Assembly (NCBI GenBank): GCA_031213475.1
Contig: JARUPZ010000002.1
Location: 3,100,001 to 3,164,000, forward strand
Origin: Nereocystis luetkeana
Taxonomy: Eukaryota; Sar; Phaeophyceae; Laminariales; Laminariaceae
Length of the DNA stretch: 64,000 bases
Direction: 5' to 3'
Positions 22,208 through 32,737 of the stretch are shown here, piece after piece. Numbering within the stretch: the first letter of the stretch is position 1; the number at the start of each line of letters is the position of its first letter. Position numbers and translations under genes: made by a program. Below the pieces are notes generated by a model that worked only from the letters and a program-made list of their open reading frames with translations, searched no databases and had not been told where the DNA came from.

Positions 22208-22568
22208 AAGGCGGAGGAGTGGGGTGGGGGGAGGGGGGTGTGGGGTGTACTCAGTATCATGGCCGTAGTCGTATGACCATAGGCCCTCGCATATCCCTAC
22301 AATGCCGGGACGGAGCACGTCGGGTTTTCACCGACCAGGCAGACACTGCTTGCACCAAGAGCGAAGCGCCGTGAGGTGTCGGGCGAGTCGCATGAAGGGT
22401 GAGCTGCATCCTCCTAAGAACCGCTTTGAGGATTTTGGGCGAGTCGCATGAAGGGGGAGCTGCATCCTACTAAGAACCGCTTTTGAGGCAGATTTTCTTG
22501 CATGTGGATGACACCGTCAGTTACTTGATTTAATTTCTGGGGTGATGGGCGGGGGGGGGGGGGGGGGG
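22208..22568 (-). repeat. Dispersed repeat D, copy 3
   Basis: Minus orientation; G-rich tract 22217-22245 then GTACTCAGTATCATGGCCG. The segment GGGCGAGTCGCATGAAGGG...TAAGAACCGCTTT is duplicated inside (22381-22430 and 22437-22483). The head end is followed by an 18-G run (22551-22568). Confidence 0.8.
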
Positions 22569-22743
22569 TCCACGTTGAATAAATAATTACTGCACATCGA
22601 ATAAATAATTACTGCCGGCACGAATGTCAGCTGTAAAAACTTAAACCAGTCTTGCGTGCACTCAGCTTTTGAAAGCTGCACCGTACTTGTATGGTACGAC
22701 TGCAGTTGATGTTCATGATACGATCGCGCTGTGTGCATAAGTT

Positions 22744-22747
22744 GCTT

Positions 22748-22778
<31 letters not shown>

Positions 22779-22779
22779 C
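22744..22779 (+). repeat. (GTT)n microsatellite
   Basis: About 12 units. Confidence 0.9.
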
Positions 22780-23676
22780 TTCACATTAAATCGTCCTTTC
22801 TACCCAGCTTCATCAGCACACTCAGTGTCCTTGTCCTGATTCCTTATCCTAGAGAGGTACTGATTCTGTGGTCACAGACTGTGAGACGGAGGTGACGAGT
22901 GATTATCTCCCATCAGCTCGTGATCGGAGACGTGGTCCAATCAAAATCAACCACCACCATAGTGTCATGCCGTCGCCTGCATTGATCGCGCTGCTTGCGC
23001 CTATTGTTTGCTGTAATGGTTGACACTTGACCTCTCGCCGCCAACCGCAAAAAGATGCTACTGGTGTATAGTACGAGATCGATTTTTTAGGGAGCGAGTC
23101 GCGGCCTCTTGTCGGCTTGACACGCCAGTTTCGGTGTAGCGGGAGGTCAGTAAAGGCGGACGGTCAAATCGGTCTGTCAAGGCGGTCAAACCGCCGTTTG
23201 GGCGTGTCAAAGGTCTAGGATTATTTTGGCCATACTACTGTACGAAGTATACTAATGTTAGCGCAGGCGGTTTGGGCGCGTGTCGGTCTCTTTTGGCCTC
23301 ACTACAAAGTACAGTAGGGTTAATGTAGGCATTTTTTTCGCGCGCCAAGGGCTCTTTCGGCCTGAATTACACAAGTGTTAGTATAGGCGGCGGTCTGTCA
23401 GTCAGTCATCACAGGGGTCTAACTGCGGTCTCCTGCTATCAATAGCACGTTTGTCAACCGCATCACCATGCTCGCACCCCCCGGTCTCGTGGTTGCAGGC
23501 TACACAGGCGATAGGCACATAGACACTAAAGACACTACGTACGTACAGGCAGTAAGTACAGTAAATTCGGCGTAAAAGCGACATAAGGTGCGAGGAGACC
23601 CGTGTCTCTTTGGGGGGGCGTCGAGCTTCTTTGGTCCTTGACATACTATTTTTAGTGTAAGGGCTCTAAGCAGAAT
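22780..23676. other. No gene; diverged GGCGGT-rich repeats
   Basis: From 23130 on, phrases such as AAGGCGGTCAAACCGCCG and GTGTTAGTATAGGCGGCGGT resemble the adjacent 65-bp array and may be its eroded left part. Confidence 0.4.
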
Positions 23677-24045
23677 AGTTTTAGTGTAGGGGGCGGTCAG
23701 TCAAGGGATCAAACCGCGCTCTCCTCTAGACGTAATATATTAGTTTTAGTGTAGAGGGCGGTCAGTCAAGGGGTCAAACCACGATCTCCATTAGACGTAA
23801 CATACTAGTTTTAGTGTAGACGGCGGTCAGTCAAGGGGTCAAACCGCGGTCTCCTCTAGGCGTAACATACTAGTTTTAGTGTAGACGGCGGTCAGTCAAG
23901 GGGTCAAACCGCGGTCTTGTTAAAGTAGCTTTAAAACAGGGGGAGGCCAGTCAAGGGGTTTAGCCGCCGTCTCCTATAGACGCAACATACTAGTTTTAGT
24001 GTAGGGGGCGGTCAGTCAAGGGATCAAACCGCGGTCTCCTTCAGA
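23677..24045 (+). repeat. 65-bp tandem array (minisatellite)
   Basis: AGTTTTAGTGTAG starts at 23677, 23742, 23807, 23872 and, after an irregular unit, 23992: a 65-bp period with high identity. Each unit holds GGCGGTCAGTCAAGGGGTCA followed by AACCGCGGTCTCC, an interrupted inverted repeat (GGCGGT.../...ACCGCG). Confidence 0.9.
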
Positions 24046-24159
24046 CGTTTTAGTGAGGACAGTTCCTTCACGGCTATCCTTGACGGCTGTCCGTCAGGGG
24101 GCAAGAGTACCCTCGGTAAAAACCCCACGAGAGCGCAAGCTCTCTTGCCTGAACACAAA

Positions 24160-24440
24160 ACTCTGGTGCTCGTTGTTGGTCAAGCTCTCTGTGGCGTCTG
24201 GGCCGCCCTGGGATCATCCTGGCGGGTTCCCTAGTGATACGTAGGCATACATGCGACATGGATACCTGCCGGAATACCAACACATAATACCACTCTTGTC
24301 TTGTGCTATCTGTGTGTGCTTCTGCGAGGCTACCTATCTAGCCGGGTGCGCAGCGATGCTGGCCCTGGGCTCCTGCGTTCAGGGGTATACGAAATAGGTG
24401 TTTAAGCGTCGGTGACTGTTTCCTTGCGTGCCTCATAGTG
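24160..24440 (+). repeat. ~260-bp dispersed repeat R, copy 1
   Basis: Blocks ATCCTGGCGGGTT, CATGCGACATGG, GGAATACCAACACATAATA, TGCTTCTGCGAGGC, TCTAGCCGGGTGCGCAGCG and GGGCTCCTGC recur in order at 28165-28410 (about 75-80% identity). They flank 3.7 kb as direct repeats but lack TG...CA ends. Confidence 0.65.
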
Positions 24441-26193
24441 CACGTGTACTTACGAAAAGCCGTATCGTCGCGACTTTTTTTAATCGCATGCAAGAGTCTC
24501 TGGGATTGGTTTCGAGTACAGCAACAAGCGACCTCGATATATTTCCGTCGCGTGTGAAGAGATGAGTTGTAGCCGCGCGGTCTGGAGGAGGAGGGTGTCC
24601 CGCCGCGTTCAGAGGGAGCAGTGGCCTGTAGAAGTGAGTCCCGCCAAACTGCTGGGTCGATCGACTCGGATAAATTTTCCGAGTCCTTCTGCCCGGGCGA
24701 GAGAGATGGGTGCGTTCGAAAGACGGGTATTTTCAACTTTCGAAAATACTTCACCAAGTGCACGTGCAACGCTTCACATGACACACGAGCGATCTCGCCG
24801 CGTTCGGAGGCATCACGCCGGGGGCATCCAGGACGGGAGAGTTGACGTTCGTGCGGCGATCGCGCATGGTCATGACGACAGATGGGCACACCGGTGCCAT
24901 GAGGATCTCGCCGACCGAGGGCGTAGGGAATTTTAGTCCGTCGAGGCGACACAGGTGTGTCTCATCGAAGTGATTCGAGCCGTGTTACCCGCCCGGCGAA
25001 GGTTTTACGAAGTGTGACCATAGCAACAACAGGGAGCAGGCAGATGCAGCGGAATTGCTGCAAATCATACCACTCGGGACTGTGGATGTCGGCGCCCCCT
25101 ACCCAAGAGCTCCGCGCCTGGAGGCGGCTACACCGGAGGCCTGCGGTGAGTCGAATTCGCCAGCGGGGAGAGTTTTCCAAAACCGGTACAGTGCTGTGCA
25201 AGCGGGGGGGATATTCCTGTGAGAAATTGCCATACCAGACTAACATTTTAGCCACCGTCTGCCTTCTGAGAGCGACTTTCCTACCTATCATCTTCCCTCG
25301 ATGAGTGAGGGCGAACTTTTGGAGATTTGTCTGCGGTACGTGCGGTCCAGCCTCGGAGCAGCACCAGCGCCGTTGGCGCGTACAATCGCCTGCAGCTTGC
25401 CGCCGCAAGTGTTGCAAGCCCACATCACGCAAAAGAGGATCGTCGCCACATACTGTCGTCTGCCAGTGCGTGGGAGGGAAGCCAAAAGTGCTGCGATCGC
25501 GAAAATGCAAAGTGCTGGTCGCTTTTCAAGGGTATCGATGGCACGCGGGGTACACACACGTGGACACCGGCTGCTCTGCGCAAGTCTTTCGGCACGGTGT
25601 TTGTACAGAGGCCCTCAGGCCGTTGTCAATATCGAGCGAGCGTCCGCGACGGACTGATAATAGAAGACACACAGATGGAACTGCCGGAGAGCTCTTTTTG
25701 TCGTCGCGTCCTACGCCTAGCATACCCAATGGCCCCGAAAACCCAACGCCTTGGTCGACGCCGCGGCAGACATCAGTTATCAACATGGTCGCGATGGAAG
25801 AGATCGTATCACCGAGGTTGCATGGGGCCGTCGTGGAGGTGAGGTCAAGAGCCAGCATTTCCAAACCGGTCGAGGGCATTCAGCGCGTTTCGAGCGCTGG
25901 GAGCAACACAAAATAACTACATACCTGGTACGGCGGTGCGGCAAAAAACCCAGCAATACATACACGGCGGGGCCTGAGGAAACATTTTACCGAGGGCAAT
26001 CCCCCGAGTTCCACTTACAGGGGGTCCGAGCTTCAGCGCTTGTTGCAGAGCCCGGATGCGCCTTCGGTGCGAAGAGGCGACCGTGCGGGAAGAACGGTGC
26101 GTCACCGTGGTGATACTATTTTTTTTCTGGGGATACTGGCATTGGTGCTAGGGTGTACACGCGCGTGAGATATCTACTGGCCGCGACCCTGGG
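24441..26193. other. GC-rich stretch open in many frames; no gene assigned
   Basis: Open frames of 120-200 codons overlap on both strands (for example plus 25305-25916, minus 24338-24952, minus 24962-25510). No one frame is favoured by motif or codon pattern. The most protein-like piece is minus 25288-25557 (MWACNTCGGKLQAIVRANGAG), which could be one exon. An unrecognised intron-bearing gene is possible here. Confidence 0.3.
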
Positions 26194-26197
26194 TTAA

Positions 26198-26293
26198 CCC
26201 TGTTAGGACCGCGGTCCCGTTTTGGGGGACAAACCAATCGACTTCTGAGTAGTTTTTGTCCCCGAAACGGGACTGCGGTCCTGACTAACAGGG
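26198..26293. mobile_element. MITE family A, copy 2
   Basis: CCCTGTTAGGACCGCGGTCC...GGGACTGCGGTCCTGACTAACAGGG. TTAA at 26194-26197; right TTAA mutated to TTCG. Confidence 0.85.
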
Positions 26294-26454
26294 TTCGAGT
26301 TCCAAAATATGGGGTGCGTTCTCGAGGGACAAACAGGCCTACTCTGCAGTACCTCCCGTGACGCGCGTTCGAGCTACGTATACGGAATCCGACTTCCATG
26401 TTTCACACGCGGCATGGGATACCCCAAAGAAGGGGTTGGATGCTGCCGCCTCCT

Positions 26455-26645
26455 GAGTTGCACCCTCGCATCCCTATAATGCCGGGACGGTGCATATCGA
26501 GTTTTCACCGACCAGGCAGACATTGCTTGCACCAAGCACGGAACGCCGTGAGGTGTTCGGCGAGTCGCATGCAGGGTGAGCTGTATCCTACCAAGAACCG
26601 CTTGTGAGGCGGACTTGCATGTGGATGACAGCGTCAATTCATTAC
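26455..26645 (-). repeat. Dispersed repeat D, copy 4 (no C-tract)
   Basis: Keeps CCTCGCATCCCTATAATGCC, TTTTCACCGACCAGGCAGAC, GCGAGTCGCATGCAGGG and CTTGCATGTGGATGACAGCG. The homopolymer end is missing; it begins abruptly after a CCTCCTGAGTTGCA junction. Confidence 0.8.
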
Positions 26646-26954
26646 TCTATTTTCCGGTGTAGACACTTCCAGAGACAGCAGTGGGAGCACTACGTAACTG
26701 CCTCTTGTGTGCCTTACCACAGACGCTACATGATAGGATATTATCTGCGGAAACGATTGTCACTTGCGCTCTCTCAAGCGCCTGTTTCGACGACCCACGG
26801 GACGACCATGGCTACAAAAAAAGAGCTGAGAATCGCGTTGACGACCATCGCTGCTGCGAGGGTGATCTGTCTACATCATCAGGAAGGGTGCCTGATCCGG
26901 TCGACGGAAAAAATAGGCTATTAATCGACACCAGACGCTGTGGAAAAAGGGCGG
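26646..26954 (+). other. Candidate Cys-rich exon, unproven
   Basis: A plus frame from 26681 gives a Cys/Asp-rich peptide (CFDDPRDDHGYKKRAENRVD...CCEGD) until a family A MITE interrupts it at 26955. It precedes the membrane-anchor exon at 27155 on the same strand and could be part of the same gene's extracellular region. No splice junction could be fixed. Confidence 0.25.
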
Positions 26955-26958
26955 TTAA

Positions 26959-27047
26959 CCCTTCTAGAACCGCAGTCCCGTTTTGGGGACAAACTACTTG
27001 GAGCTTCACTGGTTTGTCCCCAAAACGGGACTGCGGTCCTAAAAGGG
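26959..27047. mobile_element. MITE family A, copy 3
   Basis: CCCTTCTAGAACCGCAGTCC...GGGACTGCGGTCCTAAAAGGG. TTAA at 26955-26958; right flank TTAT. Confidence 0.9.
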
Positions 27048-27154
27048 TTATAAAAGAAAGGGCTGAGCAATGCAACTTGTTATTCTCTGGAGGGTGAATC
27101 CGCTCCGCCATCGGGACGTGGTGTCGAGGGTTAAGCTGGAAAAAAAAGGTAAAA

Positions 27155-27452
27155 AGACGTTGCGCCTATCGACTGTGGCACAGCACTCGATCGTTGTGGA
27201 ACGTTCGAGCTTGTGGTGGCAGACGAGGTGGTTGATGAACTCGGGAAAAATTTCACCCCAAGGGGGACGAACAGCTCGAACCACTGGCGGGGGGTGGTTT
27301 TCGGATTGATGTTCGGGATGGTTCTGTGTGTAGCAGCTGCTGCAACAGCATGTGCGGTTGGTGCTGCTGTGCTGTGGAAAACAAAACCCGGCGGGCAAGC
27401 GTGGATCGCTGCGGCTAGAGGGCACCGATATCCTGTGGCGGGTATCGGGTAA
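27155..27452 (+). CDS. Exon encoding a single-pass membrane anchor
   Basis: Open after an AAAAAG acceptor-like site near 27155 and ending at TAA 27450-27452. The peptide begins APIDCGTALDRCGTFELVVA and has an N-glycosylation sequon (NSS). It then has a clear 25-residue hydrophobic segment (VVFGLMFGMVLCVAAAATAC and following) ended by WKTKPGG, a stop-transfer arrangement. This fits the C-terminal exon of a type I membrane protein with a short cytosolic tail, or an internal exon. The family is not recognised. The start is not an ATG; upstream exons must exist. A small downstream frame at 27666-27845 begins with a signal-peptide-like MNYKVASVFVVMGFSLAG, but its status is unclear. Confidence 0.4.
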
Positions 27453-28164
27453 AAAGCTGGGTAGTGCCGAGCAAACGGTAGATAGAAACCGATTGTCGGG
27501 GAAAGCTTCTTTCATTTTTCGTGGTTCATGTGCTGAATCGCGTGTGGCCAGCACGTTTATTCTCGATGCTTCATCGTGCAGTGCACCGTCCTCTTCTTTT
27601 GGGGGTTTCGGAGTGCGTGTTCAACACCACCACCACCAAACATCCCAATGTTGGTGTACACAAAAATGAACTATAAAGTTGCAAGTGTGTTTGTTGTCAT
27701 GGGCTTCTCGTTGGCTGGGACTTTTCAAACGGGGCATCTGAGACATTTCTTTCCGCGATTGGGTACACGTGTTGCGCGAGGTGCCGTTGGTCAGGATAGC
27801 AACGGCATGTATGCTGGCCGGTACCGTATCTCGTTCTCGTTGTGAGGTATTCATTCTTGCGTTTGATTTATCATTGTGATCATTGAGGCTGAAGCGTGTG
27901 CCAATCTTCTCACATCTGCTCAGCAGGATGCACCCGTCGGAATACCTTCACAGCGAGATACCATGGGTGTCTTGTTTTGCCGTAACCTTTTTCGGGAGCT
28001 ACTACTGCTTATGGGGTTGATTTCTGGCCAAAAAATTTAGCTACAAAGTTTGGGCATTTGTTTGGCGGTGGACGATTTCTTGTCTGTCCCCTCCTTATAG
28101 TTTTGTCAAGTGCCCCAGCGTGCCCCAAGTCCCTTCGGGCCTGTGGGTTGCTTTGGGGGGGGCG

Positions 28165-28410
28165 CCGTGGCGTCTAGGCTCCCCTAGGATATCCTGGCGG
28201 GTTTCCTACTGGTATGAGAGCATACGTACATGCGACATGGCTACCTGCTGGGATACCAACATATAATATATAACGCTGTATTTTACTGCGAATCCGCGCG
28301 TGCTTCTGCGAGGCCAACCATCTAGCCGGATGCGCAGCGGTGCTGGGCACTGGGCTCCTGCTGAGTTCAGGGGTTTCGGTGTGGGGGCGTGGGTGACTGT
28401 TGCCTTGCCT
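28165..28410 (+). repeat. ~260-bp dispersed repeat R, copy 2
   Basis: Counterpart of 24175-24440, with the same block order and a (TA)-rich insertion after CCAACATATAATA. Confidence 0.65.
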
Positions 28411-28657
28411 GGCTCACATCACTTGCCTCACACAAACACAGTATCGTTCTCGATGTTGATCAAGCGATGTATTCTGCCTCAAAAACAATAACATTTTATC
28501 GTTTGTTCATCAACGCCGTGCTTTGCTCCTAGTTCTACCGTACCGACCGATAAAAAAAAGGAGAAGAAAAAAAAAGGGCAGTCTTCTTCCTGCGAAGGGA
28601 GAGAAAAGGAAGGCCCCTACCGCACCGCCGCCGCGAGCGAGGGTCGTTCACACGCAC

Positions 28658-28800
28658 CTTGTACTTTGTCGGCCGCATGATAGCCTCCATGATGACGTAA
28701 CCGCTCTCCGTGGACATGCTGGCCCACCCGTCCATCGGCTTCACTATGTGCGCTCTTCGTGACCTTACCTGGCGCACCACCATCACCTGCCAAGCCACGA
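28658..28800 (-). CDS. Exon of an unrecognised minus-strand gene
   Basis: Reads ...VMVVRQVRSRRAHIVKPMDG then WASMSTESGYVIMEAIMRP and TKYK on the minus strand, ending at a good donor (CAAG/GTGCGT at 28658/28657). The pattern of a basic turn, then P-x-D-G-W-A-S-M, then G-Y-V-I-M-E is like an SH3b-type beta-barrel (xGWxSL...G), but the match is loose. An internal CAG/GTAAGG (28769/28768) offers an alternative donor. Neighbouring exons were not found. Confidence 0.4.
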
Positions 28801-28814
28801 CCACAACAGACAGG

Positions 28815-29633
28815 CAAGGGGGGGGGGGGGCAGCGGAGAGTCGGGGGGGGGAGGATAAGGGGGGTGGATGTGTACCGGTGGGAACGGGTTTACGCAGTCG
28901 AAAACCTCCCAAATACGGGGGCAGATCACGATCTCACTAAGATAAGTCGATAATATCGATAGATCCTTCCTCTGCCGTTGGGAGATGTCTGTGCAAGATT
29001 CTGTATCGTCTACCAGGTAGATCCCTAGCCCAGGAAACACTGTGCCAGTTTTCATTCAGACCACGCGGCTACCGCAACACACGGCACGACAAAGAGTTAA
29101 AACAGATGACACCGTTTCGGTTTAGGAACACATCCGCAATGAAACATATGTACATGTATCAAAGTGGAGGTCGGTCGGTGCTCTCTCCGATGCGTGTTCA
29201 TCCTTCGCCGACACGAGCTGAAAAAAACGAGAACGACCTCACAAGCCAATCGGTGAGCGTTGAATCGCCGTGCAATACAGAGCACGCGTTCGTATAAACT
29301 ACCTGGTACCGGGTAGTTTTTTTTAACAAAAACTGCACTTCAAGGCTTTTTATCGCGGTGTTTGATCACGCGAGGAGGGGAAACTCGCACTGAGGGGGGG
29401 CGCCGTAGCGCCCACAAAAGTCCAGGTGTGCGCGTGTACAAAACAATCGCCCACACTCGGCGAGGTCGGTGCGCGCGACGCAACAAACGCGCGAGCCGTG
29501 AGCGATCCGAGAAGCAGCCATCGTCCCGGTCAACGCCATGGTCATCAACATGGTTGGGTCCGGGCCGGGTGCCTTTTCGCTCTCCGCAACACTGGTGCAA
29601 ATGAATGCACTTGCAGTGGGTACCCCGACTCGA
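28815..29633. other. No gene recognised; G-runs and C-rich DNA
   Basis: Contains a 12-G run near 28819, G-rich tracts to 28865, and TACCAGGTA/TACCTGGTA motifs at 29008 and 29300. Confidence 0.35.
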
Positions 29634-29732
29634 CCCTTTTAGGACCGCAGTCCCGTTTTGGGGACAATTGGGGACAAACTACTCACAGTTCGACTGGTGT
29701 GTCCCCAAAACGGGACCGCGGCCCTAAAGGGG
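29634..29732. mobile_element. MITE family A, copy 4
   Basis: 99 bp with an internal duplication (GGGGACAATTGGGGACAAAC). TTAA at 29733-29736; left flank TCGA. Confidence 0.85.
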
Positions 29733-30069
29733 TTAAAACCCCTTCGGGAAAAAAAAACCTTCCGTGTTTAGGGGACGAATTACTTGATGCCAGAGTAGAG
29801 TCCTAAATACCAGGTATTTTTACGTTTGATGTACAGTGCAGAGCAGTGTACAAAAGGTGGAGGCTTTCAGGGAAATGACAGCAGTCCTGCTATGGAGACA
29901 GACCACTCAAATGCCAAGAAAGCTTGTCCCCAACACGGGGCTCTGCAGTACTACAGTAAAGGGGCAAGAGAAGAAAGGCACGCGGAGAGAGTGCTTGAGT
30001 AGATCAAATCGGCTGGACCTGCCCACATCAAAACTGTACCTGGTATACTGTTATTAATAGTTAGGAGAC

Positions 30070-30375
30070 CAGCGCCCAGACGGGTAGGGTGACTCGTGTA
30101 CTGAGCCAAGCTGTGGGGAGACTATGATTGGCTTTTAGTGGGTTCACATCCCACACTACCGGACTGACTCGGGAGAGCGAGATAATATCTAGACTCAGTT
30201 AGGTGCCTACATCCTCGGAGTAAACCACACTTTAATGACGGGTCACAGACAGGCCCGGCCAAGGTGGAAGAAACGAACCGGGTTCGAACCGGTACACGAA
30301 AACTTGAGAACCAAGTGTGGACAGGGGTTTCCTCTCGCTCTCCGGGGCAGAAAAAAAAAAAAAAAAAAAAAAAAA
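30070..30375 (+). mobile_element. Poly(A)-ended SINE-like element
   Basis: Ends in a 25-A run (30351-30375). Near its start it has GTGGGTTCACATCCCAC, a perfect 5-bp-stem T-arm shape with a box B-like loop, and upstream GGGTAGGGTGACTCG that may be a degenerate box A. A second box B-like GGGTTCGAACCGG is at 30279. Expected for a tRNA-derived SINE; the second box could mean a dimer. Confidence 0.45.
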
Positions 30376-30801
30376 GTTAGGAGAGGTGTTTTTGGCCTGT
30401 ACCACATGGCCTCTTAGATGAGTCAGGGTACCTACCCAATGCTGTAGGCCATTTGCCGACCGTCGAAAGCGACATCACCAGATGACTGCCAGTAGGAACC
30501 GCAGCACGCACCTCTGAGTCGCCGAGCGTCTCAATCGCAGTACCACTTGGGTAAAGCCCAGCCTCGACTAAAATCGTCAACAGCAGGAGTCCCTAAAGCA
30601 CGGACTAGCAAAAACAAAACAAAATCAAGAAAAGGGAATCAATCAGCTGCGGAGAGCGCCTACGTACGTAGCGTGGGTATGTTTTAACACGCGCACGTTC
30701 CGACGTGACTCGACGAGACACAGCAGTCCCCAATAAGTCATTTGCAAAAAAAAAAAAAAAAAAAGGGGAAAAAAAAAAAATGATGAACTGCTGAGAGCGC
30801 C

Positions 30802-30910
30802 TATTACGGGGGACCATAGTTAATAGGACCTGTGGTATACATAAAAACCTATATATTTAACCTTTTTTACTAACAATATTTGGTCCTATTAACTATGGCC
30901 CCCCGTAATA
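30802..30910. mobile_element. MITE family B, copy 3
   Basis: Textbook copy: TATTACGGGGGACCATAGTT...AACTATGGCCCCCCGTAATA. Confidence 0.95.
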
Positions 30911-30924
30911 GCGTGGGTTTAGTA

Positions 30925-31045
30925 TGGTGCACGTCAACGAGGGAAGAAACCGCTGGATCCCTCTGGGGATAAAAAATGGGCGGCGGAAACCGTAGCGGGG
31001 AGGGAGGGTAAGAGTCTGTTGCGTACGTGATCCCGGACCTGAGGT
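30925..31045 (+). repeat. SINE family S, internal fragment
   Basis: Shares CGTCAACGAGGGAAGAAA, GGGGATAAAAAATGG, CCGTAGCGGGGAGGG and TGATCCCGGACCTGAG with the family S body at 42380-42500 (opposite strand). Sandwiched between two family B MITEs. Confidence 0.55.
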
Positions 31046-31053
31046 GCGACGAC

Positions 31054-31162
31054 TATTACGGGGGACCGCAGTAAATAGGACCAAATATTGTTTGTAAAAA
31101 GAGCGAAGTATACAGGTTCTTGTGTGTACCGTAAGTCCTATTTAATATGGCCCCCCGTAATA
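31054..31162. mobile_element. MITE family B, copy 4
   Basis: TATTACGGGGGACCGCAGTAAATAGG...CCCCCCGTAATA; a TATTAATAG motif follows directly. Confidence 0.9.
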
Positions 31163-31227
31163 TTAATAGGAGAGACAGAAAATGAGGGCGAAGAAAATAA
31201 AATGGGATGAAAAAACATGAAATATCA

Positions 31228-31250
31228 AAAAAAAAAAAAAAAAAAAAAAA
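31228..31250 (+). repeat. Poly(A) run
   Basis: About 22 A. Possibly a retroposon tail, body not identified. Similar runs at 30747-30764 and 31917-31940. Confidence 0.6.
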
Positions 31251-31560
31251 CTGTGGGTCAGGCAGGGGCCCAGCCACAGCCGCAGTAGTGTTTACGGCTT
31301 GGTCCAGTGTCAACAAATCATCCCAGGCAGCGCATACTACTGCTGTACAGCATCATGCGGAAAGGATGTGCGTGAGTTTTCTTTTATTCGCGCTATTAAT
31401 AGCTTAATGAGCAAGAACGCACAGCAGCACCGCTTCCCAACGTAAAAATATCGTACCAAAACGCAATTCTGTCATTTGGTCGCCAGCACTTTCGAAATTA
31501 AAAAAAGGAAACATAAAACTTTCGAGTGTCACAGGTGCTGCGTTACACCTGTCCACCTGC

Positions 31561-31640
31561 CGGGGGGGGGGGGCGGGGGGGGGGGGGGGGGGTGTACTCG
31601 ATATCATACATGGCCGTAGTCGTATGACCATATAGACCCG
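31561..31640 (-). repeat. Dispersed repeat D, copy 5 (terminal fragment)
   Basis: 32 bases of nearly pure G, then GTACTCGATATCATACATGG and the first 30 bp of the repeat, stopping at ATAGACCC. Only the homopolymer end survives. Confidence 0.75.
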
Positions 31641-31692
31641 GGGGGAGGCGGGTTCCGACCTCTGACCAGTCGTCAGCAGCACCCAGCCCAAG

Positions 31693-31788
31693 CCTAGGAC
31701 CGCAGTCTCGTTTTGGGGACAATTGGGGACAAATTACTTGGAATTTGAAATCGTGTGTCCCCAAAACAGGACCGGAGTTCTAAAAGGG
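31693..31788. mobile_element. MITE family A, copy 5
   Basis: Left TIR truncated (CTAGGACCGCAG); same GGGGACAATTGGGGACAAA duplication as copy 4, so a subfamily. TTAA at 31789-31792. Confidence 0.85.
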
Positions 31789-32046
31789 TTAACATAACCA
31801 ATGAAACAAGGGTTGACTTGCGCAATTACCGCCGAAAACGACCCGGAAAAAAAACAAAAAGTCGAAGAAATAAAAAAAAACTTAAAAGCCATCCGCCCGA
31901 AAGTTTGTACATACTAAAAAAAAAAAAAAAAAAAAAAAAATCCAACTTACGGTTGGAGATGGGTTTCGTTTCGTGCAACTTTCGTGGCGTGTGTCAGTCG
32001 CTTGGCTTTGATGCCACAGCAACGGCGTTCACAGCTTTTTACCCCC

Positions 32047-32130
32047 TCTATCGCAGTCCCGTTTTGTGGACAAGCGACTTGAAACTTGAGTAGCTTGGTG
32101 CCCAAAAGCGGACTGCGGTTCTAAAAGTGC
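32047..32130. mobile_element. MITE family A, copy 6 (diverged)
   Basis: CGCAGTCCCGTTTTGTGGAC...GCCCAAAAGCGGACTGCGGTTCTAAAAG. Confidence 0.8.
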
Positions 32131-32282
32131 AAATGCATGGCAGTGTGGGAGAGCTATAGCTGATTTCTGATTGGCCAAGGCGACTGAAAGCGGTAGGGAT
32201 TTACAGCAGTACACAGACCGATATGATACACCACCAGGTACGTGTACGATACGCGTAGACTACAAGGATACTATTAATATTA

Positions 32283-32391
32283 ATACCACGGGGGGCCATA
32301 GTAAATAGAACCAAATATTGTCAGTAAAAATAGATAAATATAGGGGTTTTTGTGCGTACCGTAGGCCCTATTTAATATGGCCCCCCGTCAT
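32283..32391. mobile_element. MITE family B, copy 5
   Basis: Left end altered (ATACCACGGGGGGCCATAG), right end CCCCCCGTCATA. Confidence 0.85.
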
Positions 32392-32401
32392 ATATATATT
32401 G

Positions 32402-32492
32402 CCCCTTTCATGACCGCAGTCCCGCTTTGGGGACAAAGTACCCTAATCCCTAGCACTTCGTGCCCAAAACGGGACTGCAGTCCCAAGAGGGT
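32402..32492. mobile_element. MITE family A, copy 7
   Basis: CCCCTTTCATGACCGCAGTC...CGGGACTGCAGTCCCAAGAGGG, ten bases from a family B copy. Confidence 0.85.
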
Positions 32493-32737
32493 TGGGGTTA
32501 TCGAGCGTCTGCGAGCAGCAGGAGGCCCCAGAATTTCACGGGTTGCAATAGGGTCATGTAGCGCCGCGTGCCGTACGCGACTCCTTGCACCAACCATCGT
32601 ACCTCGGATACCTACCATTGTATCAACCCCCCAATCTTGCAGTCTTGCTGTAACCGTCACTGCTGTAACCGTCACTTTTTTGTCGACAATATATCCCGCT
32701 CACAAGTCCCAAGAGCCTTTTAAGTTTTAAGCCATAG

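Noticed and set aside
23677-24045. CRISPR-like array
   Set aside because: Units repeat over their full 65 bp without unique spacers, and this is a eukaryotic context.
24338-25916. Several 120-200-codon frames on both strands
   Set aside because: They overlap in opposite directions with no motif; none could be preferred, so only the region is described.
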